From the NCBI RefSeq assembly GCF_018274385.1, contig NZ_JAAFYZ010000052.1:1-55086 (forward strand): a stretch of DNA of 55,086 bases. Reading direction: 5' to 3'. Under the pieces are notes generated by a model. It did not search any database, had not been told where the DNA came from, and saw only the letters and a list, made by a program, of their open reading frames with translations. Positions within the stretch are counted from its first letter, which is position 1. Each line of letters opens with the position of its first letter. This DNA is from Catenulispora pinistramenti (lineage in GTDB: Bacteria; Actinomycetota; Actinomycetes; Streptomycetales; Catenulisporaceae). A program made the position numbers and the translations under genes. Below are positions 1 through 8,283 of this stretch, piece after piece.

Positions 1-10
1 TCCCTGCGAT

Positions 11-575
11 TGCTATTCTTCCGGCTGGTTTTCGGTTCGTTCCCCTCGGTCGCGTCGGCAGGGCTTCGCCTACAGTGCCGGTGGCCGGGGGTCAAGTTCG
101 CGCCGTACGAAACCGCAGCTCAGGCACCCAACCGCAGCGCGCGGACTTTACCCCCGGACACCGGTGCTGTACCCATCGGGCTGACGACGCGACCGTGGGG
201 AACGGACCGCACCACCTCACCGGCCGCAGCCGCTGAGACTCACCCAGCCACCCCAGGGAACCGCGCTAGTTTCCCTGAGGTTGCCGAGGCCCGCCGGAGG
301 CCCGGCCCTTCATCACAGCCCTTGACCTTGACCTTGACCTTGCTTGTGGCTCTGGCTCTTGATCTGGCCTGTGCCCTTGCCCTGACTTGCTGGAGTTGAA
401 GAGGCCTGAGTTGCGGCGGGGTTGTGAACGCGCGAACTGGCAGCCAACAAACATGACTCGCCGCCCCGAACCCCGAACCGGCACAACTATGACCGAAGGC
501 CGTAAAAAGCTTTGAAATCCACAGACTAGCCGCAACCCGGCCCGCAAACTCCAGCCCCACAAGAAGATCCGAACC
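11..575 (+). repeat. Long intergenic repeat, copy A
   Basis: This stretch matches 26254-26889 in the same orientation, and 25205-25870 and 54783-55086 in reverse. In order it holds a large imperfect inverted repeat (arms 34-103 and 137-208, about 70 bp each, 33-nt spacer), a conserved block with a small TTTCCCTG hairpin near 260-283, a degenerate hexanucleotide tract (about 321-386, roughly 11 units of CTTGAC/CTTGCT type) and a conserved block ending in a GACCGAAGGCCGTAAAA motif near 490-508. Open frames across it are not conserved between copies, so I read it as non-coding. This copy lacks the outer terminal sequence seen in copies B and C. Confidence 0.85.
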
Positions 576-600
576 CCGAACCGCCCTCAGGCGCATGCCC

Positions 601-651
601 ACACACCCCCACACCCACACACCCACACACCCACACACCCACACACCCACA
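601..651. repeat. ACACCCAC microsatellite
   Basis: An 8-bp unit (ACACCCAC) is repeated about five to six times, directly abutting the stop codon of the MerR gene. It is a simple-sequence tract with no evident coding role. Confidence 0.9.
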
Positions 652-1074
652 TCAGACCCGATCAGCACCCGACCCCTCGCGCATGTTGTGCAGCGCAGCA
701 TGGCGGACGGGGTCAGTCAGTTCAGGCGGTGCGGCGGCCAAGAGGCCGTCGATCGCCTGCTTCGAGCGCTCCAGACGCGCGATGGACGCTGTCTGCCGAT
801 CCTGTTCCCCGGCCAGGTGGGTGAGCATCTCCGTGCAGGTCGGCACCAGGTGGCCGGCGCGGTAGTCGGTGCAGGGCAGCACGATGCGGATGGTCTCGGT
901 GTTCAGGCCTGCCGCGAGCAGCGCGCGGATGGTTTCGACGCGGGGCACGTCGGAGTCCTGAAAGGTGCGGTGGCCGGCGTCGGTGCGACCGGGGGTGAGT
1001 AGTCCGCGTTCCTCGTAGTAGCGCAGGAGGCGCTGCGGGACCCCGGTGCGGTCCGCGAATTCCCCGATCTGCAT
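652..1074 (-). CDS. MerR-family transcriptional regulator
   Basis: A 140-residue protein starting MQIGEFADRTGV, with the N-terminal MerR winged helix: the helix-turn-helix is followed by LLRYYEERGLL and a GHRTF wing. A predicted dimerisation helix follows from about residue 75. There is one cysteine near residue 68 (LPCTDY) and another near 79 (PTCTEM), but no clear metal-site signature, so the effector is unknown. It is divergent from the SDR-like gene at 1170. A dyad inside an over-long promoter spacer lies between them (1101-1132), the classic MerR arrangement, so it probably controls that gene and perhaps itself. Confidence 0.9.
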   Translation of the reverse strand: MQIGEFADRTGVPQRLLRYYEERGLLTPGRTDAGHRTFQDSDVPRVETIRALLAAGLNTETIRIVLPCTDYRAGHLVPTCTEMLTHLAGEQDRQTASIARLERSKQAIDGLLAAAPPELTDPVRHAALHNMREGSGADRV

Positions 1075-1100
1075 ATGCCTGTGCCCTCCGTCACATCGGC

Positions 1101-1132
1101 TTGCCCTTCACATGGATGTCAGGCCCTACCGT
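1101..1132 (+). promoter_or_regulatory. Candidate MerR-type promoter/operator
   Basis: A TTGCCC -35 (1101-1106) and TACCGT -10 (1127-1132) are separated by 20 bp. An imperfect dyad CTTCACAT-GG-ATGTCAGG (1106-1123, 6 of 8 arm positions paired) lies in the spacer. MerR activators are known to bind dyads inside 19-20 bp spacers. The promoter faces the gene at 1170. Confidence 0.5.
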
Positions 1133-1169
1133 CGTGCCACTCAACACGAGGTGAGATGAGGAGATTCCC

Positions 1170-1829
1170 ATGGCAGGAGCAGTCGTTGTCGGTGCCGGGC
1201 CAGGTCTCGGGATCGCGGTGGCGCGCCGGTTCGCGCGTGCGGAGGTGCCGGTCGCGCTGATCGCGCGCAGTGCCCGGGTCGTGGAGCTGGCCGGCTCGCT
1301 GGAGCGCGAGGGTCTCAAGGCCCTGCCGTTGCGGGCCGACAGCACCGACGTGTCGTCCTTGCGGGCGGCCCTTGACGCCGCGGTGGCCGCGCACGGCGTG
1401 CCCGAAGTGCTCGTCTACAACGCGGCGATCATCCAACAGGACCGGCCCGGCGAACTGGACGCGGAACGGCATCAGCAGGCCTGGTCGGTGAATGTGCTCG
1501 GCGCTCTGCAGAGCGCGGCTCACATCGCGCCGGCGATGGCACGGCGGGGCCACGGCACGATTCTGCTGACCGGCGGCATGCCACGGCCCGACGCCCGGTA
1601 CGCCAGCCTGTCGCTGGGCAAGGCGGGGATACGCGCCCTGACTCACCTGCTCGACGAGGAATACGGCCCGGCGGGCGTCCATGTCGCGACCGTCACCGTC
1701 GACTGCCACATGGTCGCCGGCACGGATTCCGATCCCGATCTGGTCGCCGAGCACTACTGGACCCTGCATCGCCAGGCACGCGGGGCGTGGCAACGTGAGA
1801 TCGTGCACGTCGGCTCGACGCCAGTGTGA
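1170..1829 (+). CDS. SDR-like Rossmann-fold protein, atypical active site
   Basis: A 219-residue protein with a short-chain dehydrogenase/reductase layout: N-terminal glycine motif GAGPGLG (residues about 8-14), an NAA sequence at the usual NNAG position, and a KAGIRAL helix. The canonical YxxxK is not intact. Aligning on the lysine of SLGKAG puts Leu where the catalytic Tyr belongs; the only nearby Tyr is seven residues before the Lys, and the usual catalytic Ser strand reads LLTGG. It may therefore be a non-catalytic or altered NAD(P)-binding family member. A GAGGAG ribosome site precedes the ATG. It is probably controlled by the divergent MerR gene. Confidence 0.8.
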   Translation: MAGAVVVGAGPGLGIAVARRFARAEVPVALIARSARVVELAGSLEREGLKALPLRADSTDVSSLRAALDAAVAAHGVPEVLVYNAAIIQQDRPGELDAERHQQAWSVNVLGALQSAAHIAPAMARRGHGTILLTGGMPRPDARYASLSLGKAGIRALTHLLDEEYGPAGVHVATVTVDCHMVAGTDSDPDLVAEHYWTLHRQARGAWQREIVHVGSTPV

Positions 1830-1935
1830 CGTCAGCGAGGCCGGATGAGACAGTGGGCCCGAAATGCGCATTGGGCAGCGAAGGGTTAGGTTCGGCGAGC
1901 AGGAGCGCCAACCCGCCAATCCTGGAGAGCGGTCG

Positions 1936-2862
1936 ATGAGCACCTTTACCCTCACCGCCAAGGGCCCCTTCTCACTGGCCCCGAGCCTTGCCTTCCTCGA
2001 AGGCTTCACCCCGGCTTCCTACCAGCCCGGGTCCGACCCGGCGCTCAAGTTGGCGTTCCCGATCGAAGGGAGTTGGCAGACCGTCGGAGTCCGAGTGCGG
2101 GAACACGCCGGCGGAGTTCGGGGCGAGGTTCTCAGCCCACAGCCATCAGAGAAGAAGCTGACCGAAGCGGTCCGCGCGCAAGTGGCCCGAATTCTGTCGC
2201 TGGACGTCGACGGCTCCGGGTTCCCCGACGTGGGCCGGCGCGACAAGGTCGTCGCGGGACTTCAGCAGCGTTATCCCGGTCTGCGCCCGGTCTGCTTCTA
2301 CTCGCCGTACGAGGCCGCGGCGTGGGCGATCATCGGGCACCGCATCCGGATCCGGCAGGCCGCTGCGATCAAGACACGCATGGCAGAGCAACTCGGCGAA
2401 CCAGTCTCCTTCGGCGACGACACCGTGCACGCCTTCCCGGCCCCACAGCGCCTGGCCGAGCTCCAAGCGTTCCCCGGCCTGTCCGGCCGCAAGCCCGAAT
2501 GGCTGCGCGCTCTTGCTCACGGTGCGCTCGAAGGTCGGCTCGACGCCGCCAGACTGCGCGCGCTCCCGGCCGAGCAGGCCCTGGCCACGCTGAAGGAACT
2601 GCCGGGGATCGGGGACTTCTCCGCCGAACTGGTCTTGCTGCGGGGCGCGGGCGACCCGGACCGCGTCCCGCACCACGAGCCCAGACTCGCCCGCGCCGTG
2701 GCCGTCGCCTACGGCCTGCCCGCTACGCCTTCAGACGACGAACTGGAGCAGCTCAGTGAGAACTGGCGGCCGTATCGCACCTGGGTCTGCCTGCTCCTGC
2801 GCGCGCATCTTGAGGACGTGACCGGCGAGATCAGCGGTACCGGGCCCCACGCCGGCCGATAG
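1936..2862 (+). CDS. AlkA-like DNA-3-methyladenine glycosylase (HhH-GPD)
   Basis: A 308-residue protein. The helix-hairpin-helix LKELPGIGDFSAELVLLRGAG lies at about residues 219-239, in the HhH-GPD superfamily of base-excision glycosylases that remove alkylated bases. Counting from the GIG motif as in E. coli AlkA, the position of catalytic Asp238 is occupied by Glu248 (context PHHEPRL). The upstream in-frame ATG at 1864 lacks a good ribosome site; the ATG at 1936 follows GGAGAGCGG, so I chose it. It is downstream of and co-directional with the SDR-like gene, about 100 bp away. Confidence 0.8.
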   Translation: MSTFTLTAKGPFSLAPSLAFLEGFTPASYQPGSDPALKLAFPIEGSWQTVGVRVREHAGGVRGEVLSPQPSEKKLTEAVRAQVARILSLDVDGSGFPDVGRRDKVVAGLQQRYPGLRPVCFYSPYEAAAWAIIGHRIRIRQAAAIKTRMAEQLGEPVSFGDDTVHAFPAPQRLAELQAFPGLSGRKPEWLRALAHGALEGRLDAARLRALPAEQALATLKELPGIGDFSAELVLLRGAGDPDRVPHHEPRLARAVAVAYGLPATPSDDELEQLSENWRPYRTWVCLLLRAHLEDVTGEISGTGPHAGR

Positions 2863-2923
2863 CCGAGCGACTGGCGCGCCCCAGCCTGGCCGGCAAGTGA
2901 GGGACCTGATGTCCTCGGATGTA

Positions 2924-2952
2924 TTGACGGAGCTCGGACCACCTCCTACGCT
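2924..2952 (+). promoter_or_regulatory. Predicted sigma-70-type promoter for the GH95 gene
   Basis: TTGACG (2924-2929) and TACGCT (2947-2952) are separated by exactly 17 bp, about 80 bp upstream of the start at 3035. This is a good match to the housekeeping consensus in a high-GC background. Confidence 0.55.
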
Positions 2953-2993
2953 CCCACCACGCGAGGCTGCATGGTGAAAGTTCGAGATCTCGT

Positions 2994-3012
2994 CGAAACA
3001 TTCGATGTATCG
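2994..3012. promoter_or_regulatory. Candidate operator dyad in the GH95 leader
   Basis: CGAAACAT-TCG-ATGTATCG is an inverted repeat with 7 of 8 arm positions paired, lying between the predicted promoter and the start codon. Just upstream, TTCGA...TCGAA (2981-2997) encloses a CGAGATCTCG palindrome. The position suggests a roadblock operator for an unlinked sugar-responsive repressor; no such regulator is adjacent. Confidence 0.45.
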
Positions 3013-3034
3013 CTGACGCGTCTGGAGACGGCGG

Positions 3035-5845
3035 ATGCCCGAGTTCCACAACCCCTCACGTCGATCGCTTCTCCGCGGCGCCGCGGCCGTGGGGACCGTG
3101 CTGGCAGCGCCGGGGCTGTCCACGGGTGCGGCACGCGCGAGCGCGCGCGGCGCGTCGGCCGCGACCAGGCCGATACCTACCGGTCAGGCCACGACGATCT
3201 GGTACACGGCACCCGGCAGCGCCTCCTCGATGATGGCCACGGCCCTGCCGGTGGGCAACGGCCGTCTCGGTGCGCTGTTCACCGGCGATCCGGGCAGCGA
3301 GTTGTACAACGTCACCGACGCGACGTGCTGGGCCGGCGGGCCGAACGCCGATCCGGGGTCGAACGGATTCCCCTACGACACCTCGGGCTTCGGCACGCAG
3401 CAGATGCTGGCCCAGGCCACCTTGAACATCCCGGCCCACAGTATGTCGGCGGTCGGCGGCTACGTGCGGCAGCTGGACCTGAGCAACGGCTACGCCTCGA
3501 CGACCTACACCTTCGACGGCGTGACCTACCGCCGCGACGTGTGGGCCAGCCACCCCGACGACGTCGTCGTCATCCACCTCAGCCAGTCCGGCGGCGGCTC
3601 CTACACCGGCAGCCTGACGCTGACCGGTACCCGCTCGGAATCGACGTCCTCGAACTCCTCGGCAGGCACGGTTTCCTTCACCGGGGCGCTGGCCAACGGG
3701 CTGCTGTACGCCGCGCAAGTCCAGGCATCCGCGTCCAGCGGCTCGGTCGGCGCCTCGGGCTCGGGCTCGGCGGTGACGTTCACCGGCTGCTCGGACGTGC
3801 TGCTGGTGATCAGCGGCGGAACGAACTACTCGCCGACCACCTCAGGGTTCATGGACCCCGGCATCGTCCCGGCGACCGTGGCAGCCGACCAGGCATCGCG
3901 CGCCACCGGACTCGGCACGGCCGCGCTGTTCTCCCACCACCTGGCCGACTACCAGGCGCTGTCGCAGGCGATGACGATCAACCTGGGCACCTCGACCGCC
4001 GCCCAGCGCGCGCTGCCCACCGACCAGCGCCTGGCCGCGGCCCACAGTTCCGGGGCCGACCCGGAGCTGCACGCGGCGTTCGTCCAGTTCGGCCGCTACC
4101 TGATGATCAGCGGCTCCCGGACCGGGCTGCCGATCAACCTGCAGGGGCCGTGGCAGGATACGAACTCCCCGGCCTGGATGAGCGACTACCACACCGATAT
4201 CAATATCCAGATGAACTACTGGCTGCCCGACCGCACCGGACTGCCGTCCTGCTTCGCGCCGTTCGCGGACTACTGCATCAGCCAGCAGCCGTCCTGGGCC
4301 CAGCACACCCAGGCACACTTCAACGACGCCAGCAACGGGGCGTATCGCAACTCCTCCGGCCAGATCGCCGGCTGGACGGTGGCCATCTCCACGAATCCGT
4401 TCGGCGGTCTGGGCTGGGACTGGAGCCCACCAGGCGGTGCCTGGCTGTGCAACGAGCTGTTCGACCACTACCTGTACACCCAGGACACGAGCTACCTCGC
4501 CTCGATCTACCCGCTGCTGATGAGTGCCTGTCAGTTCTGGCAGGCCCGGCTGATCACCACCACCGACGCGGACGGCAACACGGTCCTGGTCGACGACAAC
4601 GACTGGTCGCCCGAACACGGCCCTTCCAACCAGATCGGCATCACCTTCGCCCAGGAACTCATCTGGCAGCTGTTCGCCAACTACCGGCAGGCCGCATCCG
4701 TCCTGGGCCGGGACTCCGGCTTCGCCGCGACCGTCGCCGGGCTCCAGAGCAAGCTCTACCTCCCGCAGGTCAGCACCGTCACCGGCTGGCTGGAGGAGTG
4801 GATGACACCCGACAACCTCGACACCGGTGACATCCAGCACCGGCACCTGTCACCGCTGATCGGACTGTTCCCGGGCGATCGCATCACCGCCGACCAGTCC
4901 CCGGCCGCGCTGCTGACCGGCGTCACCAACCTGCTGACCGCCCGCGGCATGACCAGCTTCGGCTGGGGCGTCGCCTGGCGCGCGGCGTGCTGGGCCCGGC
5001 TGCGGAACGCCGCCAACGCCTACCAGTGCTTCGTCAACGGGCTGACGCCATCGACCAGCGGCTCCACCGGCACGGCCGGGAACCTCCTGGACATCTACAG
5101 CGGCGACACCTTCCAGATCGACGCCAACCTGGGCCTGCCCTCAGCGGCGATCGAAATGCTCGTCTACTCCCGACCCGGCCTGCTGCAACTGCTCCCGGCG
5201 CTACCGTCGGCCTGGTCGGCGTCCGGCGCCGTCACCGGCATCGGGGTGCGCGGCGGGTTCACCGTCGACTTCGTCTGGAGCGGCGGACAAGTCACCTCCG
5301 GCACACTGCACAACATCGGCCCGGCCCCGGCGACGATCACCGTCGCCTACGGCGCCTCCAGCCAACAGATCACCTTGGCCGCCGGCGCATCCGCCGCCCT
5401 CGCCCCCTCCTCCGGCCCATCCGGCACCTACGTGCTGGTCAACCGCAACAGCGGCAAGGCGATCGACGATCCCGGAGCCTCGGGCACCGCGGGCACGAAG
5501 CTGATCCAGTACGCACGCGACGGCGGATCCAACCAGTCCTGGCGGCTCCAGCCGGTCGGCGCGGGGATCTACAACCTGGTCAACGTCTCCTCGGGCCTGC
5601 TGATGGACGTCTACGGAGGCGGCACCGCGGACGGCGCACCGATCTGCCAGTACACCTCGACCGGAGCGACCAATCAGCAGTGGCGGATCACCGACGCCGG
5701 CGGCGGCTACGTCACGCTGGTCAGCGTCCGCAGCGGCAAAGCCGTCGGCGTCGCCGGATCCTCCACCGCCGACCTGGCGGGCCTGGAGCAGGAGACCATC
5801 AGCAGCGGCGCTGCCAACCAGCAGTGGGAGCTGATCAGTATCTGA
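3035..5845 (+). CDS. Secreted GH95 alpha-L-fucosidase with ricin-type lectin domain
   Basis: A 936-residue protein with a Tat signal (RRSLLRG at residues 9-15, then a hydrophobic stretch ending in AARA). The body resembles glycoside hydrolase family 95: N-terminal beta-sandwich (PVGNGRLGALFTG), an (alpha/alpha)6 domain with INLQGPW, DYHTDINIQMNYW and DDNDWSPEHGPSNQ, and HRHLSPLIGLFPGD near residue 610. The family cleaves alpha-1,2-L-fucosyl or related galactosyl linkages. The last 130 or so residues form a ricin-B (CBM13-like) trefoil with three QxW repeats (NQSW, NQQW, NQQW), probably for binding galactose-rich glycans. The start follows GGAGACGG. It appears to be a single-gene unit. Confidence 0.9.
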   Translation: MPEFHNPSRRSLLRGAAAVGTVLAAPGLSTGAARASARGASAATRPIPTGQATTIWYTAPGSASSMMATALPVGNGRLGALFTGDPGSELYNVTDATCWAGGPNADPGSNGFPYDTSGFGTQQMLAQATLNIPAHSMSAVGGYVRQLDLSNGYASTTYTFDGVTYRRDVWASHPDDVVVIHLSQSGGGSYTGSLTLTGTRSESTSSNSSAGTVSFTGALANGLLYAAQVQASASSGSVGASGSGSAVTFTGCSDVLLVISGGTNYSPTTSGFMDPGIVPATVAADQASRATGLGTAALFSHHLADYQALSQAMTINLGTSTAAQRALPTDQRLAAAHSSGADPELHAAFVQFGRYLMISGSRTGLPINLQGPWQDTNSPAWMSDYHTDINIQMNYWLPDRTGLPSCFAPFADYCISQQPSWAQHTQAHFNDASNGAYRNSSGQIAGWTVAISTNPFGGLGWDWSPPGGAWLCNELFDHYLYTQDTSYLASIYPLLMSACQFWQARLITTTDADGNTVLVDDNDWSPEHGPSNQIGITFAQELIWQLFANYRQAASVLGRDSGFAATVAGLQSKLYLPQVSTVTGWLEEWMTPDNLDTGDIQHRHLSPLIGLFPGDRITADQSPAALLTGVTNLLTARGMTSFGWGVAWRAACWARLRNAANAYQCFVNGLTPSTSGSTGTAGNLLDIYSGDTFQIDANLGLPSAAIEMLVYSRPGLLQLLPALPSAWSASGAVTGIGVRGGFTVDFVWSGGQVTSGTLHNIGPAPATITVAYGASSQQITLAAGASAALAPSSGPSGTYVLVNRNSGKAIDDPGASGTAGTKLIQYARDGGSNQSWRLQPVGAGIYNLVNVSSGLLMDVYGGGTADGAPICQYTSTGATNQQWRITDAGGGYVTLVSVRSGKAVGVAGSSTADLAGLEQETISSGAANQQWELISI

Positions 5846-5976
5846 CCACGACTGACCACGACCTCCGTCTGACCACCCGCTCCGCGACGGCGCCGAGAGG
5901 CGCGGCCTTGGTGTCGGCCCGGCGGCGGGCTGCTGACCGCCCGGCGCGGGTCCCAGGACCGCGACCGGGTCGGCCC

Positions 5977-6855
5977 TCACGCCAGGGGCACCACCGCGAC
6001 CGGGCAGTCGGAGTGCTGCAGCAGCGTCTGGGTCACCGGTCCGATCTGCATTCCGTGCTGCCCCTCACCGTGTCGGCGAGCGCCGGTGACCAGCAGGTCG
6101 GCGCGGTATGAGGCCTCGACCAGCAGGCGGCCGGCCGAGCCGGTGGCGACCTGGTGGGAGGACTGGACCTCGGGGTGGCGGCGCCGGAGGGAGTGGATGA
6201 TCGCGGACAGATGGTCTTCGCGTTCGCTCTGGATGAGCGTGATCTCGTCGGCCAGGCCCGGGTCGTCCTGGCTGTAGGCCAGGATCCAGGGCTCGTCCCA
6301 GATGTGGATCACGGTGAGGCGGGCGCCGCGGCGGGAGGCCTCGGTGAAGGCGAAGTCGAGGACTTGTTCGCAGGGTTCGTCGATGTCGACCGCCGCCGTG
6401 ACGCGGTCGTGGTCGGCGTCGGTCTCGCCGCGGACCACCAGGACCGGGCAGCAGGCGTCGGCCAGGGCGCGCATCGAGGTGGAGCCCACTTGCAGGCCGG
6501 TGAATCCGCCCTTGCCACGGCTGCCCATCACCAGCAGATCGGCGCTGTGGGCGGCCTGCGCCACCGTCTTGCCGGCCGAGCCCACGAGGGCGCACGGCCG
6601 CACCTGAAGTCCCGGGTAACGCTCGTGGACTCGGTCGACGCCGTGTTGGGCGACGGCCTCGGCGGCCTTGCGCGCGGCGTCCTGCGGGTCGGGCTCCGCC
6701 GGCGACGGGACGGTCGGTCCGGAGGGCGCGGGGCGGCCGAAGGCGGTGACGACGTTCAGGTCCGCGCCGCGTATCGCCGCCTCGCGGGCCGCCGCGGCCA
6801 GCGCGACGTCGCCGTGCGGGGTCTGGTCGTAGCCGACGACGACGGTGCTCTTCAT
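5977..6855 (-). CDS. Universal stress protein, tandem UspA domains
   Basis: A 292-residue protein with two UspA domains. The first (residues about 1-140) starts STVVVGYDQTPHG and carries the ATP-binding signature GSRGKGGFTGLQVGSTS. The second (about 150-292) has GARRHGEGQHGMQIG and ends CPVAVVPLA. The tandem layout matches the mycobacterial dormancy USPs, which bind ATP. A DosR-like box at 6953-6966 lies 98 bp upstream of the start and is shared with the divergent gene at 7057. It is likely part of the redox regulon run by the genes at 7464 and 8284. Confidence 0.92.
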   Translation of the reverse strand: MKSTVVVGYDQTPHGDVALAAAAREAAIRGADLNVVTAFGRPAPSGPTVPSPAEPDPQDAARKAAEAVAQHGVDRVHERYPGLQVRPCALVGSAGKTVAQAAHSADLLVMGSRGKGGFTGLQVGSTSMRALADACCPVLVVRGETDADHDRVTAAVDIDEPCEQVLDFAFTEASRRGARLTVIHIWDEPWILAYSQDDPGLADEITLIQSEREDHLSAIIHSLRRRHPEVQSSHQVATGSAGRLLVEASYRADLLVTGARRHGEGQHGMQIGPVTQTLLQHSDCPVAVVPLA

Positions 6856-6952
6856 CGTTCCTCCAGGGCGCTTGAGCGTGCGTGTCGTTCACATCGCCTC
6901 CACTGTCGGCGCCAGGACGGCCGCGCCCCAGAGGCCGAAGGCCCGGCTGCCG

Positions 6953-6966
6953 GGGACCTTCGACCC
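6953..6966. promoter_or_regulatory. DosR-like box 1 (GGGACCTTCGACCC)
   Basis: This matches GGGnC-N4-GnCCC, the core of the mycobacterial DosR site, inside a wider GCCGGG...CCCGGC dyad. It sits in the divergent region between the universal stress gene and the small gene at 7057. A GGCCGAAGGCCC sequence about 15 bp to the left could be a second half of a double site. Confidence 0.6.
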
Positions 6967-7056
6967 GGCGGCTACGGGATCAAGGCCTCTGAACTCCGCG
7001 TCCTCGCGGCATGACGCTGGAGAAGGACAGGGTTTCTTCTACAGAGCGGCAAGGCC

Positions 7057-7359
7057 ATGAGCACCACCATCGACGTCCAAATCCCACACACCCCACACGC
7101 CACCGATCCCGGCCGGGACGCCTTCCGCGATGTCCTGCTCGGCGTCCAGCGCACCCTCGCCGCGAGCTGGGTCGACGACCAGCCGCGGATCGCCGTGGTC
7201 GAGCGCGACGGCCTGGCGACCGTCTACGTGAGCACTGCCCGCGCCCTGGATCCGCAGGTCAGGTCGGACATCCGGGGTGCGGTCCGGGCCGCGCTGGCGC
7301 AGTACATGTCCCTCGCGCCCTACACGAACGTGGTGTTCCTGCGGCGCAGGGCAGCCTGA
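7057..7359 (+). CDS. Small conserved-looking protein of unknown function
   Basis: A 100-residue soluble protein with no signal or membrane segment. It looks like a compact alpha/beta domain (strands around [14 protein letters not shown], helix around [14 protein letters not shown], final strand NVVFLRRR). I do not recognise the family. It is divergent from the universal stress protein, sharing DosR-like box 1, and lies immediately upstream of the response-regulator gene, which has its own box in the gap. The ribosome site (AAGG) is weak. Confidence 0.65.
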   Translation: MSTTIDVQIPHTPHATDPGRDAFRDVLLGVQRTLAASWVDDQPRIAVVERDGLATVYVSTARALDPQVRSDIRGAVRAALAQYMSLAPYTNVVFLRRRAA

Positions 7360-7380
7360 ATCCCCCGGCTCGCGCAAGAA

Positions 7381-7394
7381 GGGTCTTTCGGCCC
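7381..7394. promoter_or_regulatory. DosR-like box 2 (GGGTCTTTCGGCCC)
   Basis: This exact GGGnC-N4-GnCCC match lies 70 bp upstream of the response-regulator start. It suggests autoregulation, as is known for dosR in mycobacteria. Confidence 0.6.
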
Positions 7395-7463
7395 GTCCCC
7401 CAGCGGCAACTCGGCATTACTGTCGTTTCAGGACCTCGATGCGGGCCACGGAGGCTGGGCGAC

Positions 7464-8141
7464 ATGGACGGCGGCAACGGCGCTGACAACGGCAAGATCA
7501 GCGTGTTCCTACTGGACGACCACCAGGTCGTGCGGCGGGGGCTGAAGGACATGCTGGAGGACGAGCCGGATTTCGAAGTCGTCGGCGAGGGCTCCACGGC
7601 CGCCGAGGCGCTGGCCCGGGTCCCGGCGCTGCGGCCGCGGGTGGCGGTACTGGACGTGCGGCTGCCGGACGGGGACGGCGTGACCGTGTGCCGCGAGCTG
7701 CGCTCGAAGCTGCCGGAGCTGTCCTGCCTGATGCTGACCTCGTTCGCCGACGAGGAGGCACTGTTCGACGCCATCATGGCCGGCGCCTCGGGCTACCTGC
7801 TCAAGCAGACCCTCGGCCCGGAACTGGTCACCGCGGTGCGGACGGTGGCCGGCGGCGAATCGCTGCTCGACCCCAGGCTCGCGGCCAAGGTGATGGCCAA
7901 ACTCCGGGCCGCCGACGAGCGCAGAGACCCGCTGGCCCAGCTGACCGCGCAGGAACACAAGGTGCTGGACCTGATCGGCGAGGGCCTGACCAACCGGCAG
8001 ATCGCCGAGCGGATGTTCCTGGCCGAGAAGACCGTGAAGAATTACGTCTCCGCGCTGCTGGCCAAACTCGGCCTGACCCGGCGGGTGCAGGCCGCGGTGA
8101 TGGTCTCCGAGATCAAGTCCGAGCAGGCACGGCACCACTGA
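7464..8141 (+). CDS. DosR/DevR-like NarL-family response regulator
   Basis: A 225-residue protein. The receiver domain has acidic residues LLDDH (about 17-20), phospho-acceptor Asp64 ([12 protein letters not shown]), a switch Thr/Ser (MLTSF) and Lys (YLLKQ). The LuxR-type C-terminal helix-turn-helix [20 protein letters not shown] is nearly the same as in mycobacterial DosR, which activates the hypoxia/NO/CO dormancy regulon. The ATG at 7464 follows CGGAGG. It is convergent with the sensor kinase at 8284, its likely partner, and has a DosR-like box in its own leader. Confidence 0.92.
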   Translation: MDGGNGADNGKISVFLLDDHQVVRRGLKDMLEDEPDFEVVGEGSTAAEALARVPALRPRVAVLDVRLPDGDGVTVCRELRSKLPELSCLMLTSFADEEALFDAIMAGASGYLLKQTLGPELVTAVRTVAGGESLLDPRLAAKVMAKLRAADERRDPLAQLTAQEHKVLDLIGEGLTNRQIAERMFLAEKTVKNYVSALLAKLGLTRRVQAAVMVSEIKSEQARHH

Positions 8142-8240
8142 GGTAGGGCACCCACCGAGGTACGGCACCGCTGAGGCGCGGCGCCCACCGAGGCACAGCA
8201 CCGCTGAAGCACGACAGCACTGAGGCGGCGACCGCAGCCC
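8131..8240. repeat. Degenerate 16-17 bp tandem repeat between convergent genes
   Basis: About six diverged units of the type CACCGAGGYACGGCAC / CGCTGAGGCGCGGC start at the last codons of the response regulator and fill most of the space to the convergent kinase. Half-units CACYGAGG and CGCTGARG alternate. I see no clear terminator hairpin. Confidence 0.7.
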
Positions 8241-8283
8241 GGTACCTGACACGCCCGCGCCGGGCCCAGCGTGCACCACGACG

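Noticed and set aside
321-386. CRISPR array
   Set aside because: The period is 6 bp with diverged units and no spacers, and no cas genes are present.
10-399. Open frame in repeat copy A
   Set aside because: Equivalent frames in copies B and C are broken or shifted; differences between copies do not follow a codon pattern, so it is treated as non-coding.
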